A stretch of DNA of 64,000 bases, from the NCBI GenBank assembly GCA_035294125.1, contig DATGLM010000036.1, positions 1 through 64,000 of the forward strand. Direction: 5' to 3'. Every line of letters begins with the position of its first letter. The first letter of the stretch is position 1. A model generated the notes under the pieces. That model had not been told where the DNA came from. It saw only the letters and a program-made list of their open reading frames with translations, and searched no databases. Made by a program: the position numbers and the translations under genes. This document shows, in pieces, positions 50,823 through 59,316 of the stretch. This stretch comes from CADDYT01 sp035294125 (GTDB lineage: Bacteria; Chloroflexota; Ktedonobacteria; Ktedonobacterales; Ktedonobacteraceae).

Positions 50823-53759
50823 TCATTTCGACGCGGTCGCCGCGAGTTGGACCTGTTCTAACGTCAGGCTGCGCCCTTCCGTCCACGCGGCCCGGAAACG
50901 CTCCTCGCCCAGACGTTCGCGGGCTGTGGCTATGGCCTGGACATAGGAGACACGGTAGACGGGCGCTATGGGCGCGACTATTGAGGCGCGAACGGAGGCT
51001 GCCAGCGCCCAGAGCCGTACTGCTCTTTCCGGCTCACCCTGCGCCACCAGCAGTTCCCCGTATCCTTCCAGGCATGCGGCGTTCAGCTCTCTTGCCTCTG
51101 TGTCGTGCAGCAGTTCCTGGCTCCCGGTATAGAGCGCCTGTGCCTCTGCAAGTCTTCCCTCTTGAAGGGTCAGGCGCGCGAGGGCAACGAGCGCCTCTGC
51201 CCTGCCGAAGCGGTCCCCCAGCGCCTTAAATGCATCTACGCCCTCCTCCAGCAATGAGCGCGCCCGCGTATGTTCATGCTGAGCCAACGAGATTTGACCC
51301 AGCAGGCTGAGGACAGAGGCGGTGAGCCTTCTATTGCCCACTGCTTTGAACAAGGCAAGGCTCTCTTCCGCCAGTAGCCGTGCCTGCGTCAGATCGCCAC
51401 GAGAAAGAAAGTGTGCCCGCGCAAGCAGGTAGAGCGGGTAGGCAGCGCGATAGCGTTCGCCTGAAGCGTTATAGCGGGCGAGATTCTTCTCCAGCAGTGA
51501 GATAGCCCTGGCATAATCTGCCTGAGCAATAGCTACCTGAGCCAGGGACTCGCGCGTCGCGGCCATACGCTTCAAATCTCCCTGCTGCCTGTAAATCTCC
51601 AGCGCCTCTTCCAGCATGCGCCGGGCCAGCTTATAAGCATTTCGCGCCCTGGCAAGATTGCCCTGCATGCTCAGGATATGCGCCATAGCTGCTCTTTCCC
51701 CACTTTCGCGGAACAGCAACTGGCTCTCACGCAGAAAGGCAGCCGCGCGCTCGTTGTCATCCTGCATCAGGGCCAGGACCCCGGCTTCGTACAGCGCCTG
51801 GGCGCGCCGGGTCGGCTCTACAGAGATGCTGGCCTCCAGCGCACGCGCCAGAAAAGTCAGCCCCTCGTTGAAGTAGCCACGTATCTCCCAGAACCCGGTT
51901 AGCGCAATGCACAGGCGCAGCGCCTCCTCTGCTCGCGCGGTCTCTAACGGTGTGCGTTCCAGCAGCCACGCGAGGGCAGCGCGTAGATTCTCATATTCAC
52001 TACCCAGGCGATCCAACTCCTCGGCCTGCGTTGCGCCGGAGAGGAGCGGGGCAGCCTGCTCCGCCCACGACAGGAAATAGGCCGCGTGCGCAGCGCGAGT
52101 CGTTTCCATCTCTCCTGCCCCGGCCAGGCATTCCAGCCCGTATTCGCGCAGCGTCTGCAACAGCCAGTAGCGGGTTTCACCCTTCCCCATCTCTGTCTCG
52201 TCCCCTTGAACGCGCTCCCGCCGTTGTAGCATGCTTTTATCAACCAGCGCCTCCAGTATATCCGGCACGCTGCCTTGCAGCACACTCACGGCTGTACACA
52301 CCTGTTCGGCGGCCTCTCGCACGACCCCGTTGACAAAAACGGCAAGCCGCCGGAAGACGCGCTGCTCTTCGCCGCTCAACAGACGGTAGCTCCAGGAGAT
52401 AGCGCTGCGCAGCGTCTGCTGGCGCTCGGGCATATCCTGCGCTTCGCCGCTCAGGACGGCCAGCCCCTGCTCTAACTGCGTCAACAACGTCTGTGGCGCA
52501 AAACGACGCACACGAGCCGCCGCCAGTTCGATGGCGAGCGGAATACCATCCAGCCTTGTGCAAAGCCGCGCTATGACAGGCGCGTTAGCGGGAGTGAGCA
52601 GGAAATTGGGCTGCACCGCACAGGCGCGCTGCACAAAGAGTTCGATTGAGGCATACTGCGAGAGCGCCCCCACGTCAGAGAGATGCTCCGCCTCGGGTAG
52701 CGTCAAGGGCGGTACTTCGAAAATATGCTCAGCCTGCACGTGCAGCATGCTCCTGCTCGTCACCACTATCTTCAACAGGGGACAGGCAGTCAGCAGCTCG
52801 ACAAGATACTTGCGCGCCGCGACCACATGCTCGAAGTTATCCAGAATCAAAAGCAGGGAGCGCTCTTTCAGCGCCGTTTTCACCGACTCAACAAGCGGGT
52901 AGCTTTTCTCCTCCTGTATATTGAGCGCCTGCGCAATGGCGGCAATTACGCCTTCGCTCTCACTCACCTGATCGAGCGCTACAAAGACCACACCATCCTC
53001 GAACGGATCATACGCGGCGGTTTGCGCAAGCCGTGACGCGACCTGCAAGACCAGCCGCGTCTTCCCCACGCCTGCGGCCCCGAGCAGTGTGAGCAGGCGC
53101 ACATCCTCACGATGCAGCAAGGCGCAGATTGATCCAATCTCCTCTGCGCGACCAACAAACGAGGTAGAAGGCGAAGGCAGGTTGCACAAGGGACGCCGGG
53201 CATTCAGAGCGGAGAGTGACGGAAAATCGGCGGACAGGCCCGGCACTACAAGCTGGAAAAGCTGGCTCGCCCCCTGGATATCTTTGAGCCGGTAGCTGCC
53301 CAGATCGCGCAGGCTCACCTCTTGCGGCAGCTCGCCAGCCACCAGATCGTAGGTCGCACGCGAGAGCAAGACCTGTCCGCCATGCGCAATGCTCATGATG
53401 CGCGCCGCCCGGTGAACATCCAGACCGATGTAGCCCTCCTCCGTGGGCTGTGGCTCACCGGTATGAAGCCCCATACGCGCGCGCACAGCGGCCTCGTCGG
53501 GCCACCGCGTTTCAAAGAGAGCTCTTTGCGCATTGCTGGCGGCATAGATCGCGTCGAGGGCGCGTTCAAAGACCGCAAAAAAGGCGTCCCCTTGCGTATC
53601 GACTTCGTAGCCATGCCACTGTTCAAAGGCCGTGCGCAGCAGACGCCGGTACTCTCTCAAGACCTGAGCGTACCGCGTTCCCAGGCGCTGGAGCAAGTGC
53701 GTTGACCCCTCCATGTCGGTAAAAAGCAGTGTCATCACGCCTGTTGGAAGCTTGCGCAC
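50823..53759 (-). CDS. Class III adenylate/guanylate cyclase fused to AAA-type ATPase and TPR repeats
   Basis: A 978-residue regulator. The cyclase homology domain (about 5-170) has LLFTDMEGSTHL with the metal-binding Asp, DTQGDAFFAVF and GLDVHRAARIM. A P-loop ATPase of the STAND/NB-ARC type follows: LLGAAGVGKTRLVLQVA (about 230) and LLLILDNFEHV. From about 560 to the end, helical TPR-like repeats form a ligand or partner scaffold (ALYEAGVLALMQDDNERAAAFL). Such proteins are common in Chloroflexota and Actinobacteria as signal integrators. GTG start at 53759 after a G-rich run. Whether the cyclase is active cannot be seen; the catalytic Asn/Arg pair is not obvious. Confidence 0.88.
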   Translation of the reverse strand: MRKLPTGVMTLLFTDMEGSTHLLQRLGTRYAQVLREYRRLLRTAFEQWHGYEVDTQGDAFFAVFERALDAIYAASNAQRALFETRWPDEAAVRARMGLHTGEPQPTEEGYIGLDVHRAARIMSIAHGGQVLLSRATYDLVAGELPQEVSLRDLGSYRLKDIQGASQLFQLVVPGLSADFPSLSALNARRPLCNLPSPSTSFVGRAEEIGSICALLHREDVRLLTLLGAAGVGKTRLVLQVASRLAQTAAYDPFEDGVVFVALDQVSESEGVIAAIAQALNIQEEKSYPLVESVKTALKERSLLLILDNFEHVVAARKYLVELLTACPLLKIVVTSRSMLHVQAEHIFEVPPLTLPEAEHLSDVGALSQYASIELFVQRACAVQPNFLLTPANAPVIARLCTRLDGIPLAIELAAARVRRFAPQTLLTQLEQGLAVLSGEAQDMPERQQTLRSAISWSYRLLSGEEQRVFRRLAVFVNGVVREAAEQVCTAVSVLQGSVPDILEALVDKSMLQRRERVQGDETEMGKGETRYWLLQTLREYGLECLAGAGEMETTRAAHAAYFLSWAEQAAPLLSGATQAEELDRLGSEYENLRAALAWLLERTPLETARAEEALRLCIALTGFWEIRGYFNEGLTFLARALEASISVEPTRRAQALYEAGVLALMQDDNERAAAFLRESQLLFRESGERAAMAHILSMQGNLARARNAYKLARRMLEEALEIYRQQGDLKRMAATRESLAQVAIAQADYARAISLLEKNLARYNASGERYRAAYPLYLLARAHFLSRGDLTQARLLAEESLALFKAVGNRRLTASVLSLLGQISLAQHEHTRARSLLEEGVDAFKALGDRFGRAEALVALARLTLQEGRLAEAQALYTGSQELLHDTEARELNAACLEGYGELLVAQGEPERAVRLWALAASVRASIVAPIAPVYRVSYVQAIATARERLGEERFRAAWTEGRSLTLEQVQLAATASK

Positions 53760-53862
53760 AACAGATACCCCCCAGACATACGTTCAAATTCGACCTGTAC
53801 CAGAAGTCTCTTGTCTAATATCTTATCAGATACCATACGACCTTGACCATCTGTAGGATTTC

Positions 53863-55032
53863 TTAATGCATCTCGTGGTCAAAGTGTTCCATTTTGTGGG
53901 CGGGTTTGTTCATCATGCGCAGCATGGGCAGGCCACCTGTACGGATGAAGCGGATCACAAGGACGGCGGCGAGAATAAGGAAGAGAATGTTGAGGACGGT
54001 GGTATAGTTCCAGTGTATGCCCCCGGTAATGGCAACGATGTTGCGATGCTGTGGAATGATGCCGAGGGCCGCGAACAGGAATTCGACAATGTAGCCTGCT
54101 GCCGCCATGGTGATGTAAAACGTGAGCAGGATGTAGCCCATAACCTTCCAGCCGTAGTATTTGCGATAGATGTCGAGAATGGGCAGGATAATCAGGTCGG
54201 CGAAGATAAAGCTGATCACACCGCCAAAGCTGATGCCGCCGCGCCAGAGCACAGCCGCCAGTGGCACGTTGCCAACCGAGCAGACAAAGCTGATAATGGA
54301 GACCAGAGGACCTACCAGCGGCCCCTCTATGCGCGCAGCCGTGGGATTGCCGCTCAGGAAAAAGGCGCGCCAGAAGGAATCCGGCACCCACGCCGCCAGC
54401 GCACCAGCAATGAGCAGGCCAAGCACGATATCTAGCCAGACCGAGGCCCAATCCATCACGAAGAAGTTGCTGACGGCGGTAAAGCCTGCGCGGCTGAACA
54501 GTTTTGACCAGAAGGAGCCGCCCTGCACGCTCATATCCATCGCGGCGTGGCCCTCCATGCGGCCTACCAGATTTTTCTCTGCCTGCGCCTTCGCCTCCCG
54601 TACCAGGCGCGGCTTGAGCGTCAGACGGAAGATGATGCCGATGAAGATCACCATCAGGATGCCGCCCAGAAACTCCGCCAGCGCGAACTGCCAGCCCATC
54701 AGCACAATGAGGATGATGCCCAGCTCAATCACCAGATTCGTCGAGGCCAGTTCAAAAGCCATCGAGGCCGTGAAGCTGGCCCCCTTTTGAAAGATCGAGC
54801 GCGCCAGCGCCACCGCCGCGTAGGAGCAGGAGCTTGAAGCAATGCCAAAAAGTGTCGCGAAGGTGAGGCACTTCGGCCCATTGCACCCCAGCGTCTTCGC
54901 CATCGCTTGATGCGAAACCACCGCCTGCACAATCCCTGAAAGCGTAAAGCCGAGAATTAACGGCCACAGAATCTCCCAGAACATGCTGAACGACGCATAC
55001 AACGCCTGCCCGATGGCCTGTAAGACCTGCAT
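53863..55032 (-). CDS. ArsP/DUF318-type permease
   Basis: A 389-residue membrane protein with about eight to nine helices. The N-terminal pattern LGCNGPKCLTFATLFGIASSSCSYAAVALARS contains three to four cysteines as in ArsP/SO_0444-type permeases, which export organoarsenicals or metals. The second repeat has SIISFVCSVGNVPLAAVLWRGGISFGGV. The tail HKMEHFDHEMH is His-rich and may bind metal. AAAGGAG sits seven bases before the ATG. No ars or copper regulator is adjacent. Confidence 0.83.
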   Translation of the reverse strand: MQVLQAIGQALYASFSMFWEILWPLILGFTLSGIVQAVVSHQAMAKTLGCNGPKCLTFATLFGIASSSCSYAAVALARSIFQKGASFTASMAFELASTNLVIELGIILIVLMGWQFALAEFLGGILMVIFIGIIFRLTLKPRLVREAKAQAEKNLVGRMEGHAAMDMSVQGGSFWSKLFSRAGFTAVSNFFVMDWASVWLDIVLGLLIAGALAAWVPDSFWRAFFLSGNPTAARIEGPLVGPLVSIISFVCSVGNVPLAAVLWRGGISFGGVISFIFADLIILPILDIYRKYYGWKVMGYILLTFYITMAAAGYIVEFLFAALGIIPQHRNIVAITGGIHWNYTTVLNILFLILAAVLVIRFIRTGGLPMLRMMNKPAHKMEHFDHEMH

Positions 55033-55056
55033 GAAAGCTCCTTTCTCTTCACCTAC

Positions 55057-56601
55057 TTACGAACCGGACAATCGTTTCACGAAACGCGCTATCCACGCGG
55101 ACACATCAGCATTCCGCGCTATCCGCGCGCGCTTTTCACCGTAACGTTCCTGCGCATATGCGGTGGTCAGCTCATCCAGCAGCGCGGCATCAGAGCTACT
55201 GCCTTTCTCTTGCGCGCCGACCTCTAGAGAGCGCTGCTTGATCTTCGCGTCAAGGGCGAGCAGGCGCGCTTCGTACTCGGCGGGTGTCTCATCAGGCCGG
55301 TGTGCCAGCGCGGCGCCCTGGTCGGATAGCGCCTGTAGCAATTCGCGGTAGCGGGCGCGGGCGGAATCTGGTGGGAGGGGTTCTAGCATAACTGCCTCGT
55401 CTTTCTGCCGTGCTTTGCGGCGCTCCCCAAGACGCTCTCTCAAAACGGATTGCATGGATAAGCTCTCCCGTTCCTCCTCACTCTCATCATCGATATGCAA
55501 ACGCAGGCGGCGCAGGATGGCCCGGATGACGAGCACGACAACGACCAGCAGGGCGAGCAGGAGCAGCAGGCGCAGAAAGTTCACTACATCGGCAGGCAGA
55601 GGCGGGGACGGCGTGTGATGCTGGTTGGCAGAAGGAAGCGGAACAACTGGCACTGCTCTTCCCGGCATTGGCGCAAAGATCGGTGCCAGCAATTTCAGAA
55701 GGAAATTCAGTAGCGGAGTAAGCAGACCAATCAGCCAGCCGACAAGTAAGCCCAGCTCATTCCAGAAATCCGTCATTATGCCTGTCACTATACTAAACGA
55801 GAAGGTCTCGAGCGCAAAGGCCGCCACTGTGATAACGCTCCAGAACAGCGTCAAGATCACCAGCCAGAGGCGGGTCGGGTCGCCCGTCGCCTTGCCGGAG
55901 ACGCGGTAGACGTTTTCTCGCCTGATGAAGCTGATGCGTGTAAAGGACAGGCAAAGCACGCCGCTCAAGAAGTAGATAAGCAGTCCGCGCCCCACTGCCT
56001 CGTGCAAAGCGGTATAGGAAAGACCATACTGGTAGAAAGAACCGAAGTAGAGAGCTGTTAAGACCAGCACGATCAGCAACACAATAAAGCCGATCTTAAA
56101 GGAGGTAATCAGGTATTCGTCGCGGCGCTCTAAACGCGACAGCCGGATGCCGCGCCGCCAGAGCCAGATGAGCAGCCCGGCAACGACGACGAGCGCCAGA
56201 ATGTTATTCAGCAGTTGCCAGTGCGTCACGAGTGCCAGCGCGAAGGCGAGGCAGAGGCCAAGCACGTGCAGCACTTCCATCCACTCCGTACCCAGATTTC
56301 GCTGTTGCACCAGGTAATATACCAGCATGGCCCACCACTGCAATCCCAGCATCAGCAGCGTAATGCTCACCGGGTCAAGCAGGGCCGAGGCATTTTCACC
56401 CTGGAAGGCCGAGGCGAAAAATAGCAGCACGAGGAAGATCGGCTGCGTCTCCATAAGACTGGCCGTGACGGGAATGATGACCTGCTCAACCCAGGAGAAG
56501 GCTGGCTGAACCGGCGCCGACGCTGGCGTCGTCGCCGACTGCCGTGCTGGTGACGTTGTTGGTGGCCGACTTCTGTTCGCCGACGGCCTTAAGAAGTTCA
56601 C
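55057..56601 (-). CDS. DUF4129-domain membrane protein
   Basis: A 514-residue protein. About nine hydrophobic helices occupy residues 30-380, followed by a cytosolic C-terminal domain with PPDSARARYRELLQALSDQG, RRPDETPAEYEARL-type sequence and LLDELTTAYAQERYGEKRA, the DUF4129 signature often joined to transglutaminases. The GTG at 56601 is chosen because AAAGGAG lies seven bases upstream; an ATG at 56643 has a poor site. It overlaps the preceding DUF58 gene by 116 bases, an unusually long overlap. Last gene of the MoxR-DUF58-DUF4129 operon; the trio often handles secreted or envelope proteins. Confidence 0.85.
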   Translation of the reverse strand: MNFLRPSANRSRPPTTSPARQSATTPASAPVQPAFSWVEQVIIPVTASLMETQPIFLVLLFFASAFQGENASALLDPVSITLLMLGLQWWAMLVYYLVQQRNLGTEWMEVLHVLGLCLAFALALVTHWQLLNNILALVVVAGLLIWLWRRGIRLSRLERRDEYLITSFKIGFIVLLIVLVLTALYFGSFYQYGLSYTALHEAVGRGLLIYFLSGVLCLSFTRISFIRRENVYRVSGKATGDPTRLWLVILTLFWSVITVAAFALETFSFSIVTGIMTDFWNELGLLVGWLIGLLTPLLNFLLKLLAPIFAPMPGRAVPVVPLPSANQHHTPSPPLPADVVNFLRLLLLLALLVVVVLVIRAILRRLRLHIDDESEEERESLSMQSVLRERLGERRKARQKDEAVMLEPLPPDSARARYRELLQALSDQGAALAHRPDETPAEYEARLLALDAKIKQRSLEVGAQEKGSSSDAALLDELTTAYAQERYGEKRARIARNADVSAWIARFVKRLSGS

Positions 56602-57961
56602 GCCAATGCTCCTTTCCACCGAGAAAATGGACGGGGAGACCATATGTCGGGGTAAGGTTTTCCTCGTCGAGGTCGTTTGTCAGCGCGAGATAGACGGCGT
56701 TGTTGCGCCTGCGCAGCTCCAGCAGCCGCTCTACAGTTTCCTCGTCTAGCGAGGAAGCGGCGCTCACCAGCAGGATGGTCGTGCCATCAGGAAACATCTC
56801 ATCATCCATATCGATCACCGCCCGTATCGAGGAGTTGTATTGAGGCACCAGCCTTGCCAGCGTGGAGAGCAGCAGTTCATACTGTTTCGGGTCTGAAGCA
56901 AAAGGAACCCTGGCAGAACCGCTCACGACCTCCGGCAGAGGCAATATCTCCCCATCGCCCCGGTGAACATCCCGCTTCGCCGCCACCTGCTGCATTGTCT
57001 CCTGTACCTTTGCCTTGCCCGCTTCCTGTTCGGCCCGCGAAGCAGCCAGGGCACCATTCGCCAGCAGGCCCACCATGTAGCCTTCGTCAAGCGCCCACAT
57101 CGCCAGCGAAGCGGCGGCGGAGATGGTAAATTCCTGCATCTCCGGGTCCGTCTTCTCCGTTCGTTGATCGTAGTTCCAGACATCCAGCAGGATGAGGAGG
57201 CGACGCAGGGCGGGCGGCTCGTAAATCTTGCTCTTCAACTCGCCCGCGTGGGCGGTGGCCTTCCAATGAATGCGGCGCGGATCATCACCCAGAACATAAT
57301 CGCGAATACCGGAGACGCGCAGGGGGTCTTCGAGCAACGGGCGTGGCAGCACATTTTCGCCAAGCGGGTTGACCGGCGCGAGACCAAAAGCCTGCACAGG
57401 CACGACCAGCGGGTAGACCAGTAAGGCCACCGAGGCGGGAACGGTCAGGTCGCTCTCAAGCCAGCCAAAGGGGTCGCTGCTGCTCAACCTCACAGGACCG
57501 AAGGTGTGGAAGCCGCGCTCCTCACAGCGCATGCGATAGTGGCGGGTCACGCGCTGGAATGACCAGAGCAGCCACGTACTACTCAGCGTGTCTCGTCTCA
57601 CCATCTGCAAGCGCGAGGTTTTCCTGGGGATAAGAGCCAGTGGAGGCGTAATCTTGTTCTCGACCTGCAGCCACGGCAGCGGCAGCAATTTCTGATTCTC
57701 GATGCTGATGGAAAGCGTGACATCCTCACCAAAGAAGGCGTGTTGATGATCGACCGCCTGGCGCACGAGGAGATGACGCAGCGCCAGGCGGTACCAGAGA
57801 TCCGGCACAAGGCCGACCAGCAGCGTGAAGAGGGCGGCAAGGAACAGGATCGATTCTTGCAGCACCGCGCTCAGCACAAAGAGGATCAGCGCGAGTGCAT
57901 ACCAGGCGCGGCGCTGTTTCAGTGTCTCATCAGGCTCAATCTCCAGCAGGTCGGTCTTCAT
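56486..57961 (-). CDS. DUF58 (von Willebrand-like) protein
   Basis: A 491-residue protein. Two N-terminal helices (about 18-55) anchor a cytosolic or outside domain with PLLEDPLRVSGIRDYVLGDD followed by RRIHWKATAHAG, the core DUF58 motif. A VWA-like segment (LLILLDVWN, later TILLVSAASSLDEE) follows. Family proteins act with MoxR ATPases, probably as chaperone clients or assembly factors. It starts four bases after the MoxR stop. Its last 116 bases are shared with the DUF4129 gene in another frame. Confidence 0.9.
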   Translation of the reverse strand: MKTDLLEIEPDETLKQRRAWYALALILFVLSAVLQESILFLAALFTLLVGLVPDLWYRLALRHLLVRQAVDHQHAFFGEDVTLSISIENQKLLPLPWLQVENKITPPLALIPRKTSRLQMVRRDTLSSTWLLWSFQRVTRHYRMRCEERGFHTFGPVRLSSSDPFGWLESDLTVPASVALLVYPLVVPVQAFGLAPVNPLGENVLPRPLLEDPLRVSGIRDYVLGDDPRRIHWKATAHAGELKSKIYEPPALRRLLILLDVWNYDQRTEKTDPEMQEFTISAAASLAMWALDEGYMVGLLANGALAASRAEQEAGKAKVQETMQQVAAKRDVHRGDGEILPLPEVVSGSARVPFASDPKQYELLLSTLARLVPQYNSSIRAVIDMDDEMFPDGTTILLVSAASSLDEETVERLLELRRRNNAVYLALTNDLDEENLTPTYGLPVHFLGGKEHWRELLKAVGEQKSATNNVTSTAVGDDASVGAGSASLLLG

Positions 57962-57964
57962 CTC

Positions 57965-58954
57965 TCACCTGTTGCGCGGCGGCGCAATCTTCTCAATCGG
58001 AACAGGCGTCGTTGCCAGGATATTCTTGATAATCTCGTTGCTCTGCATGCCGCGCATGCGCGTACGCGACGAGGTGAGCAGGCGATGACCCAGCACGCCT
58101 GGAGCCAGTCGCTTCACGTCATCTGGCAACACGTAGTCGCGCCCCCGCATGGCAGCATATGCCTCACACGCACGATAAAGGGCCAGCGTTCCACGCGGGC
58201 TGACGCCAAGCTGCACCGAGGGATGGCCGCGTGTCGCCCGCACAATCGCCAGCAGGTAGCGTTCCACCTCCGGCTGCCAGTAGACGGCGCGTATCGCCTG
58301 CTGCATTGCCAGCAGTTGCTCGGCACTGGCAACGGGTTGCAGCGTCTCCAGCACCTCCTCCTGCTTAAAGCGGCGCAAGATGGCCTGCTCCTCATCTTCA
58401 GAGGGGTAGCCAATCTGCACGCGCAGCAGGAAGCGGTCGAGCTGCGCCTCCGGCAAGGGGAACGTTCCTTCCAACTCAATCGGGTTTTGTGTCGCGATGA
58501 GCAGGAAGGGCTTCGGCAGCGGCATACTCACCCGTTCAACTGTCACCTGACGCTCCGCCATCGCCTCCAGCAGGGCCGATTGCGTTCTGGGCGTTGCCCG
58601 GTTCACCTCGTCGACCAGCAGAATCTGCGTGAAAATTGGTCCCTGGCGGAAGATGAACTCGCTGCGCTTCTGATCAAAGTAGCTCACGCCGGTAATATCG
58701 GTCGGCAGCAGGTCGGGCGTCCCCTGCACGCGCTGGAACGTCGCGCCGAGGGAGCGTGCCAGCGCCTTCGCCATCATCGTCTTACCAATTCCCGGCACAT
58801 CTTCCAGCAAGACATGTCCATCGCTCAGCAGTGCCACCAGCAGCAGGTCGATCACGTCCGGCTTGCCGATAATCACCCGCGCTACATTCGCCCGCACCAC
58901 CTCCGCAAACCGCTGTACTGCCTGCAACGAAGGAGAAATACTCTCAGTACTCAT
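57965..58954 (-). CDS. MoxR-family AAA+ ATPase
   Basis: A 329-residue ATPase. Walker A reads EDVPGIGKTMMAKALARSLG (about 53-72), with LLVDEVNRATPRTQSALLEAM as Walker B and its following helix, and sensor-type LLIATQNPIELEGTFPLPEAQ (about 152-172). MoxR ATPases act as chaperones maturing partner proteins with VWA domains, here the DUF58 gene that begins three bases later. ATG start; the region upstream has an AT-rich promoter. Confidence 0.95.
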   Translation of the reverse strand: MSTESISPSLQAVQRFAEVVRANVARVIIGKPDVIDLLLVALLSDGHVLLEDVPGIGKTMMAKALARSLGATFQRVQGTPDLLPTDITGVSYFDQKRSEFIFRQGPIFTQILLVDEVNRATPRTQSALLEAMAERQVTVERVSMPLPKPFLLIATQNPIELEGTFPLPEAQLDRFLLRVQIGYPSEDEEQAILRRFKQEEVLETLQPVASAEQLLAMQQAIRAVYWQPEVERYLLAIVRATRGHPSVQLGVSPRGTLALYRACEAYAAMRGRDYVLPDDVKRLAPGVLGHRLLTSSRTRMRGMQSNEIIKNILATTPVPIEKIAPPRNR

Positions 58955-59118
58955 CGCAACAACGCTCCAATCTCCCGCTACCAGGATAACAACCTGTTGT
59001 TAGATCACCAGTGGTAGCGGTGTTTCAAGGACAGTTCGCTCTCTTTAATCATAGAATCTGTATGCTCTCTCTGCCAATATGAAAAAAAACGTGCTGTACG
59101 TTCGTGTCTTCACATTGG

Positions 59119-59160
59119 TATCGCTATTTGCTATAAAATATATAGCATATCGCTATTTAT
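59119..59160. promoter_or_regulatory. Operator-like repeats between MoxR and the fusion gene
   Basis: GCTATA and TATAGC pair over five bases (59130-59146), and ATCGCTATTT occurs directly repeated at 59120-59129 and 59149-59158 on either side. The arrangement looks like a regulator site serving one or both divergent genes. The rest of the 362-base gap 58955-59316 has AT-rich DNA and the hairpin at 59211-59244, but no gene. Confidence 0.45.
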
Positions 59161-59210
59161 ATTGTCAAGTCCAGAAAAGCCTCCTCATCTGTGGAGAAGA
59201 AAACCAGATT

Positions 59211-59244
59211 CCGTAGGGGCGAGCACAAGGCATCGCTCCTACGG
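59211..59244. repeat. CCGTAGG...CCTACGG hairpin repeat
   Basis: CCGTAGGGGCGA pairs with TCGCTCCTACGG over most of its length around a ten-base loop. It belongs with the GTAG...CTAC hairpins at 3916-3942, 8168-8233 and 12689-12713. It lies 72 bases before the ATG of the fusion gene. Confidence 0.6.
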
Positions 59245-59316
59245 CTTTCCCTCAAGGAGAAAGATGAGAAAACGGCTGAGCTTGACGCGGAAGGGCCGCA
59301 CAGCGCACAATAAAGC

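Noticed and set aside
57740..59017. Open frame of 425 codons on the plus strand opposite MoxR and DUF58
   Set aside because: Gln/His/Arg-rich composition with no domain; both opposite genes have clear catalytic or family motifs.
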